64,000 bases of DNA, taken from Aedes albopictus. Its lineage: Eukaryota; Arthropoda; Insecta; Diptera; Culicidae. Position numbers and translations under genes: made by a program. The notes beneath the pieces were generated by a model. It made no database searches. It was not told the origin of the DNA and worked only from the letters and a program-made list of their open reading frames with translations. Positions 1-10,752 of this stretch are shown piece by piece (position 1 is the stretch's first letter; each line of letters starts with the position of its first letter). The stretch covers positions 477,053,396-477,117,395 of the forward strand of contig NC_085137.1 of NCBI RefSeq assembly GCF_035046485.1, read 5' to 3'.

Positions 1-1000
1 AATCAACAGAATCTACAGAATCTACAGAACCTACATAATCTACAGAATCAACAGAATCTACAGAATCCACAGAATCTACAGAATCTACCGAATCTACAGA
101 ATCTACAGGATCTACAGAATCTACAGAATCTACAGAATCTACAGAATCAACAAAATCTATAGAATCTACAGAATCTACAGAACCTACATAATCTACAGAA
201 TCAACAGAATCTACAGAATCTACAGAATCTACAGAATCTACAGAATCTACAGAATCTACAGAATCTACAGAATCTACAGAATCTACAGAATCTACAGAAT
301 CTACAGAATCTACAGAATCTACAGAATCTACAGAATCTACAGAATCTACAGAATCTACAGAATCTACAGAATCTACAGAATCTACAGAATCTACAGAATC
401 TACAGAATCTACAGAATCTACAGAATCTACAGAATCTACAGAATCTACAGAATCTACAGAATCTACAGAATCTACAGAATCTACAGAATCTACAGAATCT
501 ACAGAATCTACAGAATCTACAGAATCTACAGAATCTACAGAATCTACAGAATCTACAGAATCTACAGAATCTACAGAATCTACAGAATCTACAGAATCTA
601 CAGAATCTACAGAATCTACAGAATCTACAGAATCTACAGAATCTGCAGAATCTACAGAATCTACAGAATCTACAGAATCTACAGAATCTACAGAATCTAC
701 AGAATCTACAGAATCTACAGAATCTACAGAATCTACAGAATCTACAGAATCTACAGAATCTACAGAATCTACAGAATCTACAGAATCTACAGAATCTACA
801 GAATCTACAGAATCTACAGAATCTACAGAATCTACAGAATCTACAGAATCTACAGAATCTACAGAATCTACAAAATCTACAGAATCTAGAGAATCTACAG
901 AATCTACAGTATCTACAGAATCTACAGAATCTACAAAATCTATGAAATCTACAGAATCTACAGAATCAACAGGAATCAGCATGAATCAACAGAATCAACA
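1..1000 (+). repeat. 9-bp tandem satellite, unit GAATCTACA
   Basis: The unit GAATCTACA repeats about 110 times. From about 200 to 870 it is almost perfect, with a single A-to-G variant near 645. Both edges are degenerate, with CAACA for CTACA, AAAATC for AGAATC and AATCAACAG units after 960. Because the unit is three codons long, all three forward frames and two of the three reverse frames are free of stops; the forward frames read Glu-Ser-Thr, Asn-Leu-Gln or Ile-Tyr-Arg repeats. No start codon or flanking coding context supports translation. The array touches the window edge, so its true length is unknown. Confidence 0.97.
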
Positions 1001-1003
1001 GCC

Positions 1004-1060
1004 GGGGCCCGTGGCACAATGGTCACACGTTTGCTTCAGAAGCGGATGGAACAACAATTG
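1004..1060 (+). mobile_element. Truncated tRNA-like SINE head
   Basis: GTGGCACAATGG resembles a pol III A box (TGGCNNARTGG type). A short stem with a seven-base loop follows, like an anticodon arm. No B box follows, so this can only be a broken tRNA-derived head. It lies directly at the edge of the 9-bp satellite. Confidence 0.25.
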
Positions 1061-1210
1061 AGTTGTAAATCAGGTAAGATGGTTAAGAAAAAAATAAAAT
1101 GAACAGAAATAATTGATACTGGCCGATATCAGGCTCAACAGAGTGAGGTGTAGGGCGGCAATAACAGAAGTTTGTAGCAAAACATCGCAGTAGTGGCGTA
1201 GTGGCCTGCC

Positions 1211-1804
1211 CAGAGGCTCATGGTGGCACAACCTTAACAAAGAATTAAAGGAAGTTGATAGAAACTTGTCCCGGCCACAGGTCAAGGCGATCTGGTAGGC
1301 AAAAATCCTAAAGAATGTCTTGGTTATGGTTTTCACCACCTCCAGACCAAAGAGTACATAGCTGCAATTGCTGCTCAGCAATGCATCGCGGAATTTAATT
1401 TTCCCATATTACCTAATTGAATTGCATCGATCACGAATTATTATACCCAATTACAAATGTTTAAAATAACGGATATCTTATTAACGCAATTATCTCTTTT
1501 CTTATCTGTAGGGTCAGGCCCTGAGGATCATGGTGGCGCAACCTCAACAAAGAATTAAATAATGTCGGCAGGAGTTTGTAATGACCACAAAGACAAAGCG
1601 ATATGGCGAATAAAAATCCTAAAAATGTCTTTATTATGGTCCCTCCAGTCCAAAGAGTACGTTGCTGCAATTGCAGTTCTATGCAAGCCAGTAAATTAAA
1701 TTTGATTTTTCCACATTTCCTAATTGAATTGCATTGATCATCAAGTATTATACCCAATTACAAGTGTCTGAAAAATCGAATATCTCATTAACGCAATTAT
1801 CTCC
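1211..1804. repeat. Tandem duplication, two ~290-bp copies
   Basis: Copy 1 spans about 1211-1498 and copy 2 about 1521-1804, an offset near 310 bp. Both contain in order TCATGGTGGC, CAACAAAGAATTAAA, TAAAAATGTCTT-like, TAATTGAATTGCAT, TTATACCCAATTACAA and TTAACGCAATTATCTC. They differ by many substitutions and small indels, so the duplication is old. On the minus strand both copies keep an open frame of about 100 residues sharing FNSLLRL then CHH or RHH. I recognise no domain in these peptides. Confidence 0.85.
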
Positions 1805-3480
1805 TCCCCTATAAGACATCCTAATCACCCGGAGCCGATTATCCCATCCAAAAATTTACTTACATCATCCCCAGAACCGTTTCCGACCCCTCAATTTCCA
1901 ATGATTGATACGTATCAATCACCGAGCATCCGAGGTAAAAGAATTAATTGACATACATCCATCCCGGTATCGGCACGTCTCTTTAAGTTGCTCTCCATCC
2001 CATCGCCCATTGCCGAAAAAACCTCCCTCTTCAATCCAACACACTCATCAGCCTCCGTTCACTGGGAGGGATGAGTGAGAGTATACGACTTGGTACCCAC
2101 GCCGAGATGTGGTACGACGGTAGTCAGAAAGAGGTAAGTTGTATGCTAATCATTCTCTACGGATCCACTTTACGTAATTTATGCACCGGTTGTTCGGTGG
2201 AAGCGACGCGACGACGACGACGAAGACGACGGGCTTCAATGCTGGTAGGACAGACGTGCCTCCACACAGTTAGAGCCCCGGAGCGGGTCGACAAGAGTTG
2301 GTTGGTAGGTTCGCATCGCAACGCTATCGTATAGCGAACGTTCGTGGAATCCAGAGCATACAACCGATGACGATGCTGAGCGGAAGCTATACAGCATCTG
2401 ACAGCCTGGGAAGAGATTCTAATGTCGTTTGATTAATAACATCACTCCCGCGGTGAATGAGTGGAGTGTTCAGGGATGCCAGGTTTATGGGAGTTTCAGA
2501 AGGTTTGTTGAACACGAATCTAAGCATCCGCTATGAAAATCCAGGTTGAGTGGATATTTTGCCGAATTCTTCTGAATCGAAACTATATAAGTCATCTCTA
2601 ACTAATTACTTTTTTTAACGAATTAACTTGTAAAGATGACTGGCATCACCTGTTTCTGCCTCCAGATGTAAGTGAGAGCTTACTCGCTCCCTGAATGTGT
2701 CCCTAGATAACGTTCGCTCTATTCCGGCGGATGCTGCACGTGGGAGATTTTCTCCACACGAGAAAACCTCAGAGAAATTCAGCATCATCTCACGTGGAAG
2801 CTTCATCTCCGTTCCAATGGATCTGCTCCTCCAGCTGGTCTGAACTGGAACGGAACTTTTTAGTACAACATCCAGTGCGCCGTCGCACTCCGGCTGACGG
2901 GAATCTTCTGCCACCAGCCATCCATCCATCCAGTCAGCAGCCGTTCCGTGCTGGATGGGAAATGTTTTTATTGTTTTTCCCTTTTTGCATCCTGTTCTCA
3001 GATTTTCCGCATTCCATTCGCAATCCGTACACAAAGTTGGTGGCAGTAGTCAGTCAGTGCAGCACAGCTGGGGGGACAATCCCAAGGAGAGTCCGGCGCG
3101 CGGCAGACGGCGATGACGACGGCGGCGAGATGAAACAAAAACAAGTTTTTTTTTTGTTTTTGCCAGGAAATGGGTGAGGCTGCGGAGTTGAGTAAGGTAA
3201 GGTCGGTATACAGCTCGGATCCGTGAGTAGCCACTTGGGATTGTGTTGTCCTTTTGAAAGGAGATATTCCAGGGAGAATTGCACCAGGTGAAAGAGGTAA
3301 ATCGTTGGATACATTGAGGACGATGAGAAAGCTGGTATCCTTTGAGCGTTCATCGCAAGTTTTAACGGGATGATAACCTTGAAATTTGGTTGCAAAGAAT
3401 TCGAATCATTATTGTTGCATACTCATTTGAACTATAGAAGACTCCTGATTGATTCATGGGTGTTTTGAGGGAACTTCAGC
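1805..3480. other. Non-repetitive stretch, no gene recognised
   Basis: This stretch has no repeat structure I can see beyond a short GAC/CGA run near 2206-2232. It has mixed base composition with several CGTCG-type runs, like single-copy DNA near genes. A TATATAAG string occurs near 2585 and a good donor-like AGGTAAGT at about 2131, but nothing connects them into a gene model. Overlapping open frames on both strands of up to 148 codons show no known domain. Confidence 0.5.
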
Positions 3481-3519
3481 GGAATTGAAGATTGGTTTCA
3501 AGGAGTTTTGGGTACACTT

Positions 3520-3725
3520 TAGAGGGGATTTCGGCCCAGAGCCTCCTTGGAGCACTCCTGATACCCCATTTAACCCTCTTGAACGCCCCTGAGACCCTCT
3601 GGAACTCCCTCAGTCCCCCTGAAGCACATTTGGTACTTTATGAAGTCCCTTGAAGCCCTTTGAGACCCCTAAAAGCGCTACTGAGACCCCCTGAAACTCC
3701 TTGACTGGGGTTGATCACCATGAAC
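3520..3725. repeat. Cryptic C-rich repeat (CCCTGAAAC-like)
   Basis: Degenerate repeats of CCCCCTGAAAC, CCCTTGAAGCC and CTGAGACCCC type without a fixed period. The same family fills 32.4-33.6 kb and 61.2-63.8 kb on one or the other strand. Confidence 0.7.
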
Positions 3726-3924
3726 GATTATTGTGGTTGGTTTTTGGCATTATCAGGGACAAATAGCTCCCACGAAAGCCCCTAAACATCCTGTTATTTT
3801 TTTTCATCTTTTAAACCATGGGGGATAATCTGTTCAACAGACACCTTAACATGAAGATCCAGTTAGTGTTAAGGACCGTCCTCTACAACAAAAGTGAATG
3901 CTAGGGGACTACTCCTTCTTCGAC

Positions 3925-4905
3925 CCACTAAACAACATTCCCATGGTCGCCAAACCCTTCCTCTCCGGAGCCACCAAGTAGAGGGACTAATGTACATCGC
4001 ACCCTCAAGGTTAGCTGCTTAGCTTGTAGCAACGAACATCGATGACTCGCTTTGAAGTGTCCACTAAGGTAGCATGCTGGCGCTGAGCCATTCTCCCGAG
4101 TGGTACTCACCACTCTCTTTGTCCTCGGAAGCCAGGTGGGGTCGATACCACGCCTGCTTCCAGCTGCACAGCAAGCATCAAGAACTGATATCGCGTGCAC
4201 AGCGATTTGACCTTCCCGCAAGTAATGCTATACATATCATCCAGCGCACAAAAGGACGTGTCGACATGGGGCCTTCACCTGTCCCAACCTTGCCGGGGAT
4301 ACCTTTCCAACCACGGGCTTCGGACGGATCCAGCCCAGTAGATGCCACGACAGCAACGTCACCAGAATGTTCTCCCGCGGCCACTTCATCGATTTCGACC
4401 GCAGAACACCGTTATGACCTACGTTGCTGACTTCGAACCTTTGGACCATCTCTTGTATAGCCAAGCCATTCTCCGAGTCCACGCGCCACCTGCTCTGTAG
4501 CTCCAAGACAATGTCAGTGATAGCAGTTGAAACGGCATGACCGAAACTGTGTAGATACTGTCGAAAGCAACCATGCCCTGAAAGTTCCTGAGTCGAGTGG
4601 AATGTTACTTCCCCCTGGTGCCTGTTAACCCAGCTATGTACCTTCCTCCCCCTTTGTGCATGAGCTTGTAAGGGTCCACCATTCTTTGGTGGAACTGCCC
4701 CACGCGCGCTGCCATATGACCATGGAGGCCAACCTGGCAGTCCAGCGCATGCCTCTTGTGCCGCGCATTTCGAAGCACTCCATGTCCTCATTGATAAGGA
4801 TACCGCTAGGCACCATGCCAGAGATGACACAGAGTGCATCGTGTAACACGGTACATTGTAGAGCTATTGGACATCATCCGGGACAGTATCGCCATAGCTG
4901 TGGAG
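3925..4905 (-). pseudogene. R1/LOA-like ORF2, C-terminal region
   Basis: Minus-strand reading gives, across two frames, the C-terminal domain of R1/LOA ORF2. CVISGMVP and DMECFEMRGTRGMR lie upstream (about 4849-4634), then GEVTFHSTQELSGHGCFRQY (about 4640-4560). The block GHGCFRxYLxxFGHA is typical of this region in mosquito elements. Then follows a less conserved stretch with ELQSRWRV. The family normally has a cysteine-histidine motif after FGHA; I do not see it intact here. The two frames need at least one frameshift to join. Confidence 0.8.
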
Positions 4906-5730
4906 GCTCTTTTTCGTGCATAATCAGTGATAATCGTCGATAATCACCCCAAAATATTGAAAGAAGCGCTTCGAAGTGATAGTGCAATCGCCTACGCTGA
5001 TCACCACTTGTTGCTCCGAGTGATGGTTGTTCACAACCACCACTTCAGTTTTATGGTGAGTCGGTTCCAGTTTCCTAGAGCTGATCCATTCCTCCTCAAC
5101 TGCGATCGAATGGGCAGCTGTCAATTGTATTTCTTCGATCGATTCACCGTAGACCTCCAGCGGAATGTCGTCAGCGAAGCTGACGATTGCGACTCCACGA
5201 TTGCGATACACGACATTCCATAACACTGGACTCAGAATGGAACCTTGCGGGACTCCTGAGATTATGTGAAAGTACTTCCGACCCCATCTCTGTGTCGTAA
5301 ACTAGTACTCGATTCTGGGAATAACTTTCGAGAATCTAGTACAGATACCCGGGTATCCCCAGATGCAGGAGGTCACGAATAAACTCCAAGGTTCAGTCAT
5401 AGAAAGTGGCCATTGGCCCAGACGCAGGAGTAAATCCCCCTCCTCTTACGATGCAGCGCTATCTAGGTGGCACCCTCGGTGAGCCTCAACATTCTATTGA
5501 GGATGATCTTTTCGAGCACCTTCCCCGTCGTGTCGATCAAGTTTGTTGGTTTATATGCCGACGGGGCTCCGAATCAGACTCTGCCGCTTTCAAGCCTCTG
5601 GGAAAACTCCCTGGTCAAGGCATTTCTGCATAGCAGATCTGAACATCTTGGGAGCCTCTACAATAGCTGCTTTAAGGCCAAGTTCGGAACTCCGTCTTGA
5701 CCTGGGGCTTAACCCACCGTAAAGGACTTT
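4905..5730 (-). pseudogene. R1/LOA-like reverse transcriptase core
   Basis: The RT palm is readable. Motif B, ISGVPQGSILSPVLWNVV, lies about 5270-5210. Motif C, IVSFADDIPLEVYG, follows at about 5190-5140 and keeps both catalytic aspartates. Downstream are EEWISSRKLEPTHHKTEVVV and VGDCTITSKR then FGVIIDD, the thumb-side signature of R1/LOA elements. Upstream of motif B, EKIILNRMLRLTEGAT (about 5530-5480) matches the conserved ILNRL segment, but the motif A stretch is deleted or scrambled. Stops and frame changes make it non-functional. Confidence 0.85.
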
Positions 5731-6660
5731 GCTATCTCGCAAGTTCCACATCGGTGATCTCCTCCTCAATGCATGTCCCAGTCCGCGGTTGTCCTACGAA
5801 AGAAGACCAAATATTAGGATCATGACGCGCAAAAAGCCCCTCGATGATGGCTTCCAACATCTCTGGAGATTGCTCTGTAGGAGACATTACACCTCTTGCC
5901 TTGGCCATCGCGATCCTGTAGGCATCACCCCACGGATTCACATTGACATGACACTCTGACAGTGATCCTCGAAGCATGCCTTTTCGCTCTTCCTCAGATC
6001 GTGCTCGCTGCATCCGCCGCCTAGTCCGTAGGCAGACGCAGCGCAGATCCGCTATCGTTTAAGTCCACCAGTAAACCGGGGTGGACTCGCCTAGACATGA
6101 TCGCATCGCACGCACGCGAGAGCACCGCTACCAACTCATCGCCATCTAAACCAAGTAGGTTTCGCTCACGGCGGAGCGCTTCCCTGAACACCTCTTCGTC
6201 GAAGTGTGATGTCTTCCAACTTCGAGGGCATAGCATTGGCCTAGTCGCCGCTTTCTCTACCCACTGTCTGCTGTTGTTGTAGTCGATACTCTAGCGAACT
6301 GCCACGTGAGTGAATGTAGCTATCGTCTACTCTCCAGTTCAACAAACTCTTTGTTTGGCCAGGACTACAAAAAGTAACGTAACGTAAACGGCTTCCTCAT
6401 TCCACAGCCCAGGCATTATTACCACCAGCCTTCGCCCTGTTATACAGTTCAGTCGTGTTCAGTCGCACGGTCGTGTTGTACAGTTCAGTATTTGCGTAAG
6501 TTGCAGAAGCTCTCATAGGTAGTAGACATCAACTCCTAGGCGGGGTATTAATCCGTTGTCCATATATTCGGATCCATCCGCGTCCAGTGGGTTCTCGATA
6601 TGAATCCGTTATGATGGCGATACCCATTCCACTCAGAAAGCAGTTACTGAGCTGCGTCAC
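5730..6660 (-). pseudogene. R1/LOA-like ORF2 endonuclease end and linker
   Basis: The minus strand at about 6650-6530 reads IAIITDSYREPTGRG, like the early endonuclease segment of R1-type ORF2. After a gap, KTSHFDEEVFREALRRE (about 6215-6160) matches the post-endonuclease THFDxxLFxEAL motif. NPWGDAYRIAMAKARGVMSP (about 5940-5870) and EAIIEGLFARHDP then match the linker just before RT. The catalytic middle of the endonuclease is missing between the first two blocks, so a deletion of several hundred bases is likely. Confidence 0.75.
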
Positions 6661-6779
6661 AGTGGTTCAAGTTCAATTGCGTTACATCCGCTGTGATTTG
6701 TAAGCTGCAGCTGGGCACCTTGGACCTTTCGTTGAGTGTTTGCTATTCACGGATTTCCCGGAACAAATCGAACACGTGC

Positions 6780-7145
6780 GTACAGGCTTGTGTTTGTGCC
6801 TTGTGGCCTTCGCCGCCGCATCGACAGCACAGCTCTAGGCACTGAAGTAAACCTCCGGTGGCTCGTGCAAGGTCATTTGGCATACTGACCAACCCACCTG
6901 GAGCTTCCCTTCTTTTACGGATTTGTTAGCGTCCGCCACAGGTAGCTGTACCAAGGTCACCTGTGTTCCTGCAGGGCCCTTGCGTAGACTAACGGCTGCG
7001 GTGACCACCTTCACCTCGTACTGTTGCCACTGTGTCGTGACGAGCTCTTCCACGTTAGTGATCTCGTCTACGTTTTTACCTTCAGAGTCGCCTGCGCTGT
7101 AAGAGCCCTCATCTCAACACCAAAGACCTCTTCAGCCATAGATTT
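6780..7145 (-). pseudogene. R1/LOA-like ORF1 (gag) C-terminal fragment
   Basis: The minus strand gives VSLRKGPAGTQVTLVQLPVA (about 6995-6935) and then KLQVGWSVC, the conserved end of the gag RNA-binding region in R1/LOA elements. Near 6835-6790 the reading CRCGGEGHKAQTQAC is a degenerate CCHC zinc knuckle. The first knuckle is not recognisable. The N-terminal part of ORF1 is absent. Confidence 0.75.
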
Positions 7146-7282
7146 GTAGGCGGCGCCCTTGTGTCTTTCTTCTCGTACTACGGCTCGAGAATCATTGCAC
7201 CTGTACGAAAACGTCAAATACTGCGCATATCGTCTACCAGATTCAACAGAATAGTGTCCGAGTACATGGGCTTAGTCTTAAT

Positions 7283-7475
7283 CAGGGCCGGATCTAAGGG
7301 GGCAGGGAGCCAGGTCCCCGAGCCCCCACATTTTAGAGGCCCCCACAAAAACCGTTTTTGGTTCAAGTACTGCCCAAAAACAAATAAAAACTTTATTGCT
7401 CATCACATTTGTACCTCCGAGGGGCCTCCAAAACCGCTCGTGCCCCGGGCACCCACAATGCTTAATCCGGGCCTG
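7283..7475. mobile_element. hAT-type MITE, 193 bp, 8-bp TSD
   Basis: The ends are CAGGGCCGGATCTAAG and, inverted, CAGGCCCGGATTAAGC. The flanks at 7275-7282 and 7476-7483 are both GTCTTAAT, an exact 8-bp target duplication. CAGGG-type termini with an 8-bp duplication are the signature of hAT transposons. It is too short to encode transposase. A truncated, inverted copy lies at 15.5 kb. Confidence 0.9.
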
Positions 7476-7518
7476 GTCTTAATAATGAGCGCGTCGCCTT
7501 TCTCACGCTGCCCTTCTT

Positions 7519-7780
7519 TTTCTTCTTCTTTATGGCTCGACGTTTGCATTGGAACTTGGCCTGCCTCGCTTCAACTTAGTGTTCTTAGAGCACTTCCACA
7601 GTTATCAATTGAAGGGTTTGCCTGCCAATGCATGAATTTGTAGAGTGTGTGGCAAGTACAATGATACACTATGCCCAGGGAGTAGAGAAAAATTTGTCCA
7701 ACCGGAACGGGAATCAAATCCGCCGTCTCCGGATTGGCGAGCCATAGCCTCAACCACTAGACTAGCAGGAGACCCGCCAC
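7519..7780 (-). mobile_element. tRNA-derived SINE, head type B
   Basis: On the minus strand the head has an A box in GCTAGTCTAGTGGTTGAGGC and a B box in GATTTGATTCCCG. The body then has GGCATAGTGTATC, TGCCACACACTC, AACTGTGGAAGTGCTC and AACACTAAGTTGA, closely matching the tail of the SINEs at 10.3 and 16.7 kb although the tRNA head is different. It ends in an AAGAAGAAG-type tail. Similar CTGCCCT(T)CTT strings on both sides (7508-7518 and 7781-7790) may be an imperfect target duplication. Confidence 0.8.
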
Positions 7781-8057
7781 CTGCCCTCTTACGTCTTTTA
7801 GGCTCCACCACCACTTGTTTATTATTCTTCTTCTTCCAATCTACTTTGGTCCGAGGGGCGTCCTCCCCCTGACCAGCCCTATCTTGTGATAGCTCAGTGG
7901 TCGCAACTTCCGTTCTCTTCGATCCGATCTTTTTAGGCCCTCCCTTCCCGTCTTTCCAGGACGCCTGGTTGGGGTCCGCTCCTCACCTGACGGCTGCCTC
8001 ACACGCTTCTGCGATTGCTTGTTGTAAGCAGTAGCATCCGCCACACTTTTGGTGATA

Positions 8058-8216
8058 GGGGCTGTCCATAAACCACGTGGTCATGAGGGGGGGGGGTTCG
8101 GCCAATGACCATTTTGTATGGACGAAAAAAAAAATTGTATGGACTAATGACCACGCGGGGGGGGGGGGGTGTTGAGAAGTCCCAAAAAAATGACCACGTG
8201 GTTTATGGACAGCCCC
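8058..8216. mobile_element. G/C-run MITE, 159 bp
   Basis: The terminal repeats are essentially perfect for about 25 bp, beginning GGGGCTGTCCATAAACCACG, and are flanked by ATA on both sides. The interior carries G runs of ten or more. A relative with the same termini lies at 39.25 kb with TAA flanks, so the family makes 3-bp duplications. Confidence 0.9.
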
Positions 8217-8284
8217 ATACCCGCGGAAGCGAATGCCTCCATCTAGGCAGACATCGGAACTTTTGACTTCGCGTGCAATTTTTG

Positions 8285-8695
8285 GAAGGACTCCGAAAAA
8301 AAAATCTATGCAGGAATATCTGAAACGATTCCTTCATGAATCTTTGAAGAAGCCCCAGGAGATATTTCAGCAGGAATCCCACAACGAATTTCTCATGGAA
8401 TTCTTGGAGGAACGCTTAGAAGAATTTCCAAAAAGATATCAGAAGGATTTATTCAAATATTTTTTTTCAATGATTTTCTGTTAAACTCCAAGAAAGCACT
8501 GTAGAAAGAATCCCGTGCTGAAATTCCGGAAGAATTCCCTTAATCTCTGAAGAAATCGCTGAAAATATTTTGCAAAGATTCCCTGATAACATTTTAGAAA
8601 ACATCCAAAAGAGAATTTCTGAAGAAATCTCCAGTAATAATCCTGCAGAAATCACAGCAGAAAGCTTTGAAAAAATTTGTAGAGAAATACCTGGA
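8285..8695. repeat. Cryptic simple DNA (GAAATTCCTGAAG-like)
   Basis: Degenerate repeats around GGAATTCCTGAAGAAATT, with no fixed period. The same kind of sequence fills 21.0-24.0 kb and 47.0-48.6 kb. Long open frames here are side effects of the low stop-codon content. Confidence 0.75.
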
Positions 8696-10320
8696 GAAGC
8701 TGACTAGACTGATTAAAGCAACGATGGACAGTGTGCAAAACTGCGTAAGGGTTTCGTGTGAACTATCCAGTTCATTCGAATCTCGCCGGGGACTGCGACA
8801 AGGTGATGAACTCTCATGCCTACTCTTCAACATCGCTCTGGAAGGTGTGATGCGACGAGCCGGGCTCAACAGCCGGGGAACGATTTTCATGGACATTATT
8901 GCCAGAACATTTGGAACGGTGGCAGAGCTGCACACCCGCCTGAAACGCGAAGCAGCAAAGGTCGCACTGGTGGTGACTGCCTCAAAAACAAAGTAGGGGA
9001 ACAGAGCCCAAAATGCCAAGATGGGGTAAAATGGCCCAACTCATAAAATCATTCCTGAATGGGACTTGATCATTGATATAGGTGAACGGTGTCAAGATAT
9101 GTTTGCATTGAACATTCTACTAGATGCTAGGCCACCAAACCCACGGAAAATCTTTTGATTTCCCAATGAAAATTGGCAACTTCCGGTTTTCCGTGCTTGC
9201 AATTAAGGTTTTCTGGTGATTTTATTACCAGCCAAGTGTTTCCAACGAGATTGAGGCACGCATGGAGTCGCATGGTTGTTGATGTCTACGCTTTCCATGT
9301 TAGGGGTCATTCAAATATTACGATCATCGTTTTGCGGGGAGGGGGGTAACACTCCATGTATTGGGTAAACGAAAAAACGTGACAAAAAGGTGAAAGTGAG
9401 TCGAAAATGCCAGAAAACTGAAGGACGTAATTTTTGAATGTTTTCATGAAGTGGCATCTTACCCCATGGCAGATGGCCTTTTTGCACCACTTCCGTTTTA
9501 CGAACCATTTTTTGAAATCGCTAAAAATCAATGAAAATTCATTAATTTAGTGAATATTTTTGCTGAAGCATCGAGCAAATATTGTCTAGTTGCTGTTACC
9601 ACTTTGAAAGCCTAACAAATGAGGCTGTATATTATTGAAAACGATGAAAGTTTGAAAAATGGCATATTGCCCCACTTTCCCCTACATGCTGGTAGGCGGA
9701 ACCGAACACGACCGGATCCGTCTGGGTAATGTTACGCTAGACGGGGTTACTTTCGAGGTGGTGGAGGATTTCGTCTACCTCGGATCCTTACTGACGGCTG
9801 ACAACAACGTGAGCCGTAACATTCGGAGGCGCATCATCAGCGGAAGCCAGAAAAAGATTCACCCACGCACCAAATGCACCATGTACAAAACGCTAATAAG
9901 ACCGGTGATCCTCTACGGGCACGAGACATGGACCATGCTAAGGATTAAGGACGATCTTCGGCGGTGTGCAGGAGAACGGTGTGTGGCGGAGAAGGATGAA
10001 CCACGAGCTCGCTGCACTTTACGTCGAACCCAGCATCCAGAAGGTGGCCAAAGCCGGAAGGATACGGTGGGCAGGGAATGTTGCAAGAATGCCGGACAAC
10101 AACCCTGAAAAGCTGGCGTTTGCATCTGATCCGGTTGGCACAAGAAGGCGTGGAGCGCAGAGAGCACGATGGGCGGACCTGGTGGTGCGTTACCTGGCGA
10201 GCATTGGGCGCAACCGAGGATGGAGAGCGGCAGTTACAAACCGAGTTGCGACGAGACGAACCATTAATAAAGACAATAATAATAACTTGTCCTAAATGTG
10301 ATGTTGAACAAATAAATGTA
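8696..10320 (+). pseudogene. RTE-like reverse transcriptase fragment, split
   Basis: This 5'-truncated non-LTR element starts in the RT palm with KLTRLIKATMDS. RGLRQGDELSCLLFNIALEG (motif B region, about 8790-8850) follows. The segment holding the FADD catalytic motif is missing: GTIF joins directly to MDIIARTFGTVAE, an apparent in-frame 36-bp deletion relative to the copy at 28 kb. After ASKTK the frame is cut by a MITE (8996-9682) and resumes with MLVGGTE, then FEVVEDFVYLGSLLTADNN. Another small deletion follows SGS, and frameshifts precede ENGVWRRRMNHELAALY and RIRWAGNVARMPDNNP. It ends in AACAAATAAATGTA, where a SINE has inserted. Confidence 0.92.
8996..9682. mobile_element. TA-flanked MITE inside the RT fragment, 687 bp
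   Basis: The ends are GGGGAACAGAGCCCAAAATG and, inverted, GGGGAAAGTGGGGCAATATG. TA occurs at both junctions (8994-8995 and 9683-9684). Removing the insert and one TA restores the RT codons, ACAAAG then TACATGCTGG, matching the uninterrupted copy at 28.4 kb. So the limits are defined by an empty paralogous site. The interior near 9304-9400 has GGGGTCATTCAAATATTACG and a G run, and may hold remains of a second MITE. It encodes no transposase. Confidence 0.92.
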
Positions 10321-10332
10321 TACCCGTCCCCA

Positions 10333-10611
10333 TATAGCCGAGGCGGTAAACGCACGGGTATTCAGCATGACCATGCTGAGGGTGACGGGTTCGATTCCCG
10401 GTCGGTCCAGGATCTTTTCGTAAAGGAAATTTCCTTGACTTCCTTGGGCATAGAGTATCTTCGTGCCTGCTACACGATATACACATGCAAAATGGTCATT
10501 GGCAGAGGAAGCTCTCAGTTTAAAACTGTGGAAGTGCTCATAGAACACTAAGCTGAGAAGCAGGCTTTGTCCCAGTGAGGACGTTACGCCAAGAAGAGAA
10601 GAGAGAGGATG
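10333..10611 (+). mobile_element. tRNA-derived SINE, head type A (Feilai-like)
   Basis: The A box is in TAGCCGAGGCGGTAAACGC and the B box in GGTTCGATTCCC. The body has AGGATCTTTTCGTAAAGGAA, GGGCATAGAGTATC, TGCAAAATGGTCATTGGC and CTAAGCTGAGAAGCAGGC, with a GAAGAGAAGAGAGAG tail. The flanking TACCCGTCCCCA at 10321-10332 and 10612-10623 is an exact 12-bp target duplication. It is inserted at the 3' end of the RTE-like fragment. Other full copies lie at 16.7 kb and, inverted, at 62.1 kb. Confidence 0.95.
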
Positions 10612-10752
10612 TACCCGTCCCCACTCATAAAGCAGTTGTGCACTTGTTCTTGATCTACTACGGTCAAGAGAATAGGATCGTCCATCAAGTAAATATGATC
10701 AATCTTGTTCCCACGAGCCTAGACGCAATTTACGAGTTGCTAGCACACCTGC

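Larger units (their letters stand above)
3925..7145 (-). mobile_element. R1/LOA-like non-LTR retrotransposon, decayed
   Basis: Read on the minus strand, this keeps pieces of both ORFs of an R1/LOA-type element in the correct order: gag-like ORF1 end with a zinc knuckle (about 7145-6780), endonuclease remnants (6660-6240), linker and reverse transcriptase (6240-4900) and C-terminal region (4900-3925). Frameshifts, stops and deletions break every domain, so it is inactive. Most of the endonuclease is missing. The 5' end is truncated, and a hAT-type MITE and a SINE lie just beyond it. The R1 versus LOA assignment rests on motif memory and is uncertain; that it is a non-LTR element is firm. Confidence 0.88.

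Noticed and set aside
2071..2334. 87-codon plus-strand frame with a good donor-like site (AGGTAAGT, ~2131)
   Set aside because: No domain, no acceptor or downstream exon identified, and an Arg-rich run comes from a GAC/CGA repeat.
2577..2640. TATATAAG near 2585 as a core promoter
   Set aside because: The match is short, no convincing initiator lies 25-30 bases downstream, and no gene follows.
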